Source: Echiichthys vipera (lineage: Eukaryota; Chordata; Actinopteri; Perciformes; Trachinidae). From it: a stretch of 64,000 bases of DNA. Shown here one piece after another: positions 62,495 through 64,000 of this stretch (position 1 is the first letter of the stretch; every line of letters starts with the position of its first letter). The translations under genes were made by a program, and so were the position numbers. The notes below the pieces were generated by a model that was given only the letters and a program-made list of their open reading frames with translations, was not told where the DNA came from and ran no database searches. The DNA lies in the NCBI GenBank assembly GCA_963691815.1, contig OY829662.1, forward strand, positions 5,928,924-5,992,923, read 5' to 3'.

Positions 62495-62862
62495 CCTGGA
62501 TAGGGGGAGAAGTTCAGCATCCGTGAGGAACTCCGAGTAGAGCCGCTGCTCCTTTGCGTTGAAAGGAGCCAGTTGAGGTGGTTCAGGATCATCTGGTAAG
62601 GATGAACCCTGGGCGCCTCCCTAGGGAGGTGTTCCAGGCACGTCCAGCTGGGAGGAGGCCTCGGGGAAGACCCAGGACCAGGTGGAGAGATTAGATCTCC
62701 ACACTGGCCTGGGAACGCCTCAGGATCCCCCAGTTAGAGCTGGTTAATGTGGCCCGGGAAAGGGAAGTTTGGGGTCCCCTGCTAAAGCTGCTGCCCCCGC
62801 GACCCGACCCCAGATAAGCGGATGAAGATGAGATGAGATGAGATGAGATGAGATGAGAAGAA
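62495..62862 (+). mobile_element. LINE 3' end, copy 2
   Basis: Plus-strand counterpart of 17640-18025. It carries the same RT C-terminal coding region and 3' tail, ending in six GATGA-type units at 62822-62860. It is 5' truncated and the frame is damaged. Confidence 0.75.
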
Positions 62863-63201
62863 CCTGGAGCCTATTGTTATTTGATAACTTCTATAGATAC
62901 TTTAACATTAATGCAGATTATTAATACAAACTGTACTCAACAAATAAGTGATTATGTATTATTATAGATACAGATAATGTTTTAATCATCCCTTGGGGAA
63001 ATTCACAAGCTGCCCACCCAGAAGTATGTGTACCAAAACACAAGCCCCACCTTCATCCTTCATGCAACGTTAAACTGAACACGTACTGTACATCAATAAT
63101 CAATCATTTCCGGTCAAGACAAGTCTGACGTTCCTGCCTGTTATAGGGAAGGTTTTCGTTGCCACCATACTCTACGGGGGAATTGTTGGGTCTATGTAAA
63201 A

Positions 63202-63298
63202 CATAGAGTGTGGTCTTTACCTACTCTGTAAAGTGTCCTGAGATAACTTCTGTTATGAATTGGCACTATAAATAAAATTGAATTGAATTGAATTGAAT
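63202..63298 (+). repeat. LINE tail, copy 2, with (AATTG)n end
   Basis: It matches 31714-31773, then continues to CACTATAAATAAAATTGAAT with GAATT repeats: the intact 3' end that the first copy lacks. Confidence 0.65.
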
Positions 63299-63758
63299 AA
63301 TACAGTAAAATCATGTATATTAGTCTTAAATGGACCATTCTGTATAATAAGTTACTTTTGATGTCTTTTTTATGCTAATACTTTTGTACCCTTACTTAAG
63401 TAAACATTGCATGCAGGATTTTTTACTTGTAACCAAGTATTTATACACCGTGATATTAGTACTTTTACTTCCACCACTGACTCTATTTAATCACGCTACC
63501 CTAGATATAAATACACAGCTTGTTACAGGGTGCTGTGCTGCTATAATCAACCTTAAATATTGTGTTACACAAGTCAAACATGGTGTGAGCCTCTTTCTTT
63601 ATTTTCCTCTTTTATTGACGTTTTATATCCTTGCATTGCTATAAATGATTTAACTTATAAATGATTTAACAGTTTTATTTATTAATGTTTCCAATTATAT
63701 TGTTTTAACCTTGGAGTTTTTTTTATGATTTTATAAGTTCCCTTTACTATTTACATCA

Positions 63759-63759
63759 T

Positions 63760-63795
<36 letters not shown>

Positions 63796-63810
63796 AATAA
63801 TAATAATAAA
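63759..63810. repeat. (CAA)n / (TAA)n microsatellite
   Basis: About 12 CAA units followed by five TAA units. Confidence 0.9.
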
Positions 63811-64000
63811 AATATGTTAAGTTAAGAATAAATAAATGTAAATTACATTAATAAAAAACAGCACAGACAAAACACAGTTAAAAAGATTAGAAAGTATTCT
63901 TTTGTATAAGTCGGACAGAAATGTATAATTATAATATCCTCAACTCCTACTACTGCATTTAAACACACCTGCGTGTGGACACGATTAAAAAATATATTTT

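Larger units (their letters stand above)
62011..64000. other. Right flank beyond clpp
   Basis: No coding exon supported. It contains a LINE 3' end, a second LINE tail and microsatellites, otherwise AT-rich DNA. Confidence 0.5.

Overview
The window is vertebrate nuclear DNA, almost certainly from a ray-finned (teleost, probably percomorph) fish. Evidence for this is GT-AG spliced vertebrate genes with compact introns, long CA/GT and trinucleotide microsatellites, and dense small DNA transposons, tRNA-derived SINEs and LINE tails of fish type. No bacterial operons, CRISPR arrays or tRNA/rRNA genes are seen.

Six protein-coding genes can be assembled exon by exon with consistent reading phase and canonical splice sites. 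From left to right they are: dus1l (+, 13 coding exons, 509 aa, tRNA-dihydrouridine synthase); a trypsin-fold secreted protein (-, 5 exons, 276 aa) whose catalytic His and Ser are both replaced, so it should be a non-enzymatic protease homologue; cln3 (+, 15 exons, 444 aa, battenin of lysosomes); ppp4c (+, 8 coding exons plus a non-coding first exon, 307 aa, phosphatase 4 catalytic subunit); an aldh3b-type aldehyde dehydrogenase (+, 9 coding exons, 470 aa, ending in a CaaX box); and clpp (-, 7 exons, 267 aa, mitochondrial Clp peptidase). dus1l and the protease homologue converge, the protease homologue and cln3 diverge, and aldh3b and clpp converge. Apart from the protease homologue these are housekeeping genes (tRNA modification, lysosome, phosphatase signalling, aldehyde detoxification, mitochondrial proteolysis); no shared pathway is evident.

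The rest is introns and intergenic DNA with mobile elements. Four elements are flanked by TTAA (3383-3874, 9817-10498, 26989-27969, 60330-60912). There are several hAT-like elements, two with 8-bp target duplications, a decayed Tc1/mariner copy in the ppp4c-aldh3b gap, a Myb-like ORF of Harbinger type inside a clpp intron, five tRNA-headed SINE copies, LINE 3' ends, and reverse-transcriptase relics.

The strongest lead is the protease homologue at 12182-14812. It has an intact frame, a signal peptide and conserved disulfide and S1-pocket residues, but lacks His57 and Ser195 and has no basic residue at the activation cut. This is the same kind of double loss known in mammalian azurocidin. Secondary leads are a composite nuclear-receptor element in cln3 intron 4, perfect inverted repeats bracketing dus1l exons 6-8, TG repeats replacing the polypyrimidine tract of two splice acceptors, and opposite C-terminal lipidation signals in CLN3 (lost) and ALDH3B (present).
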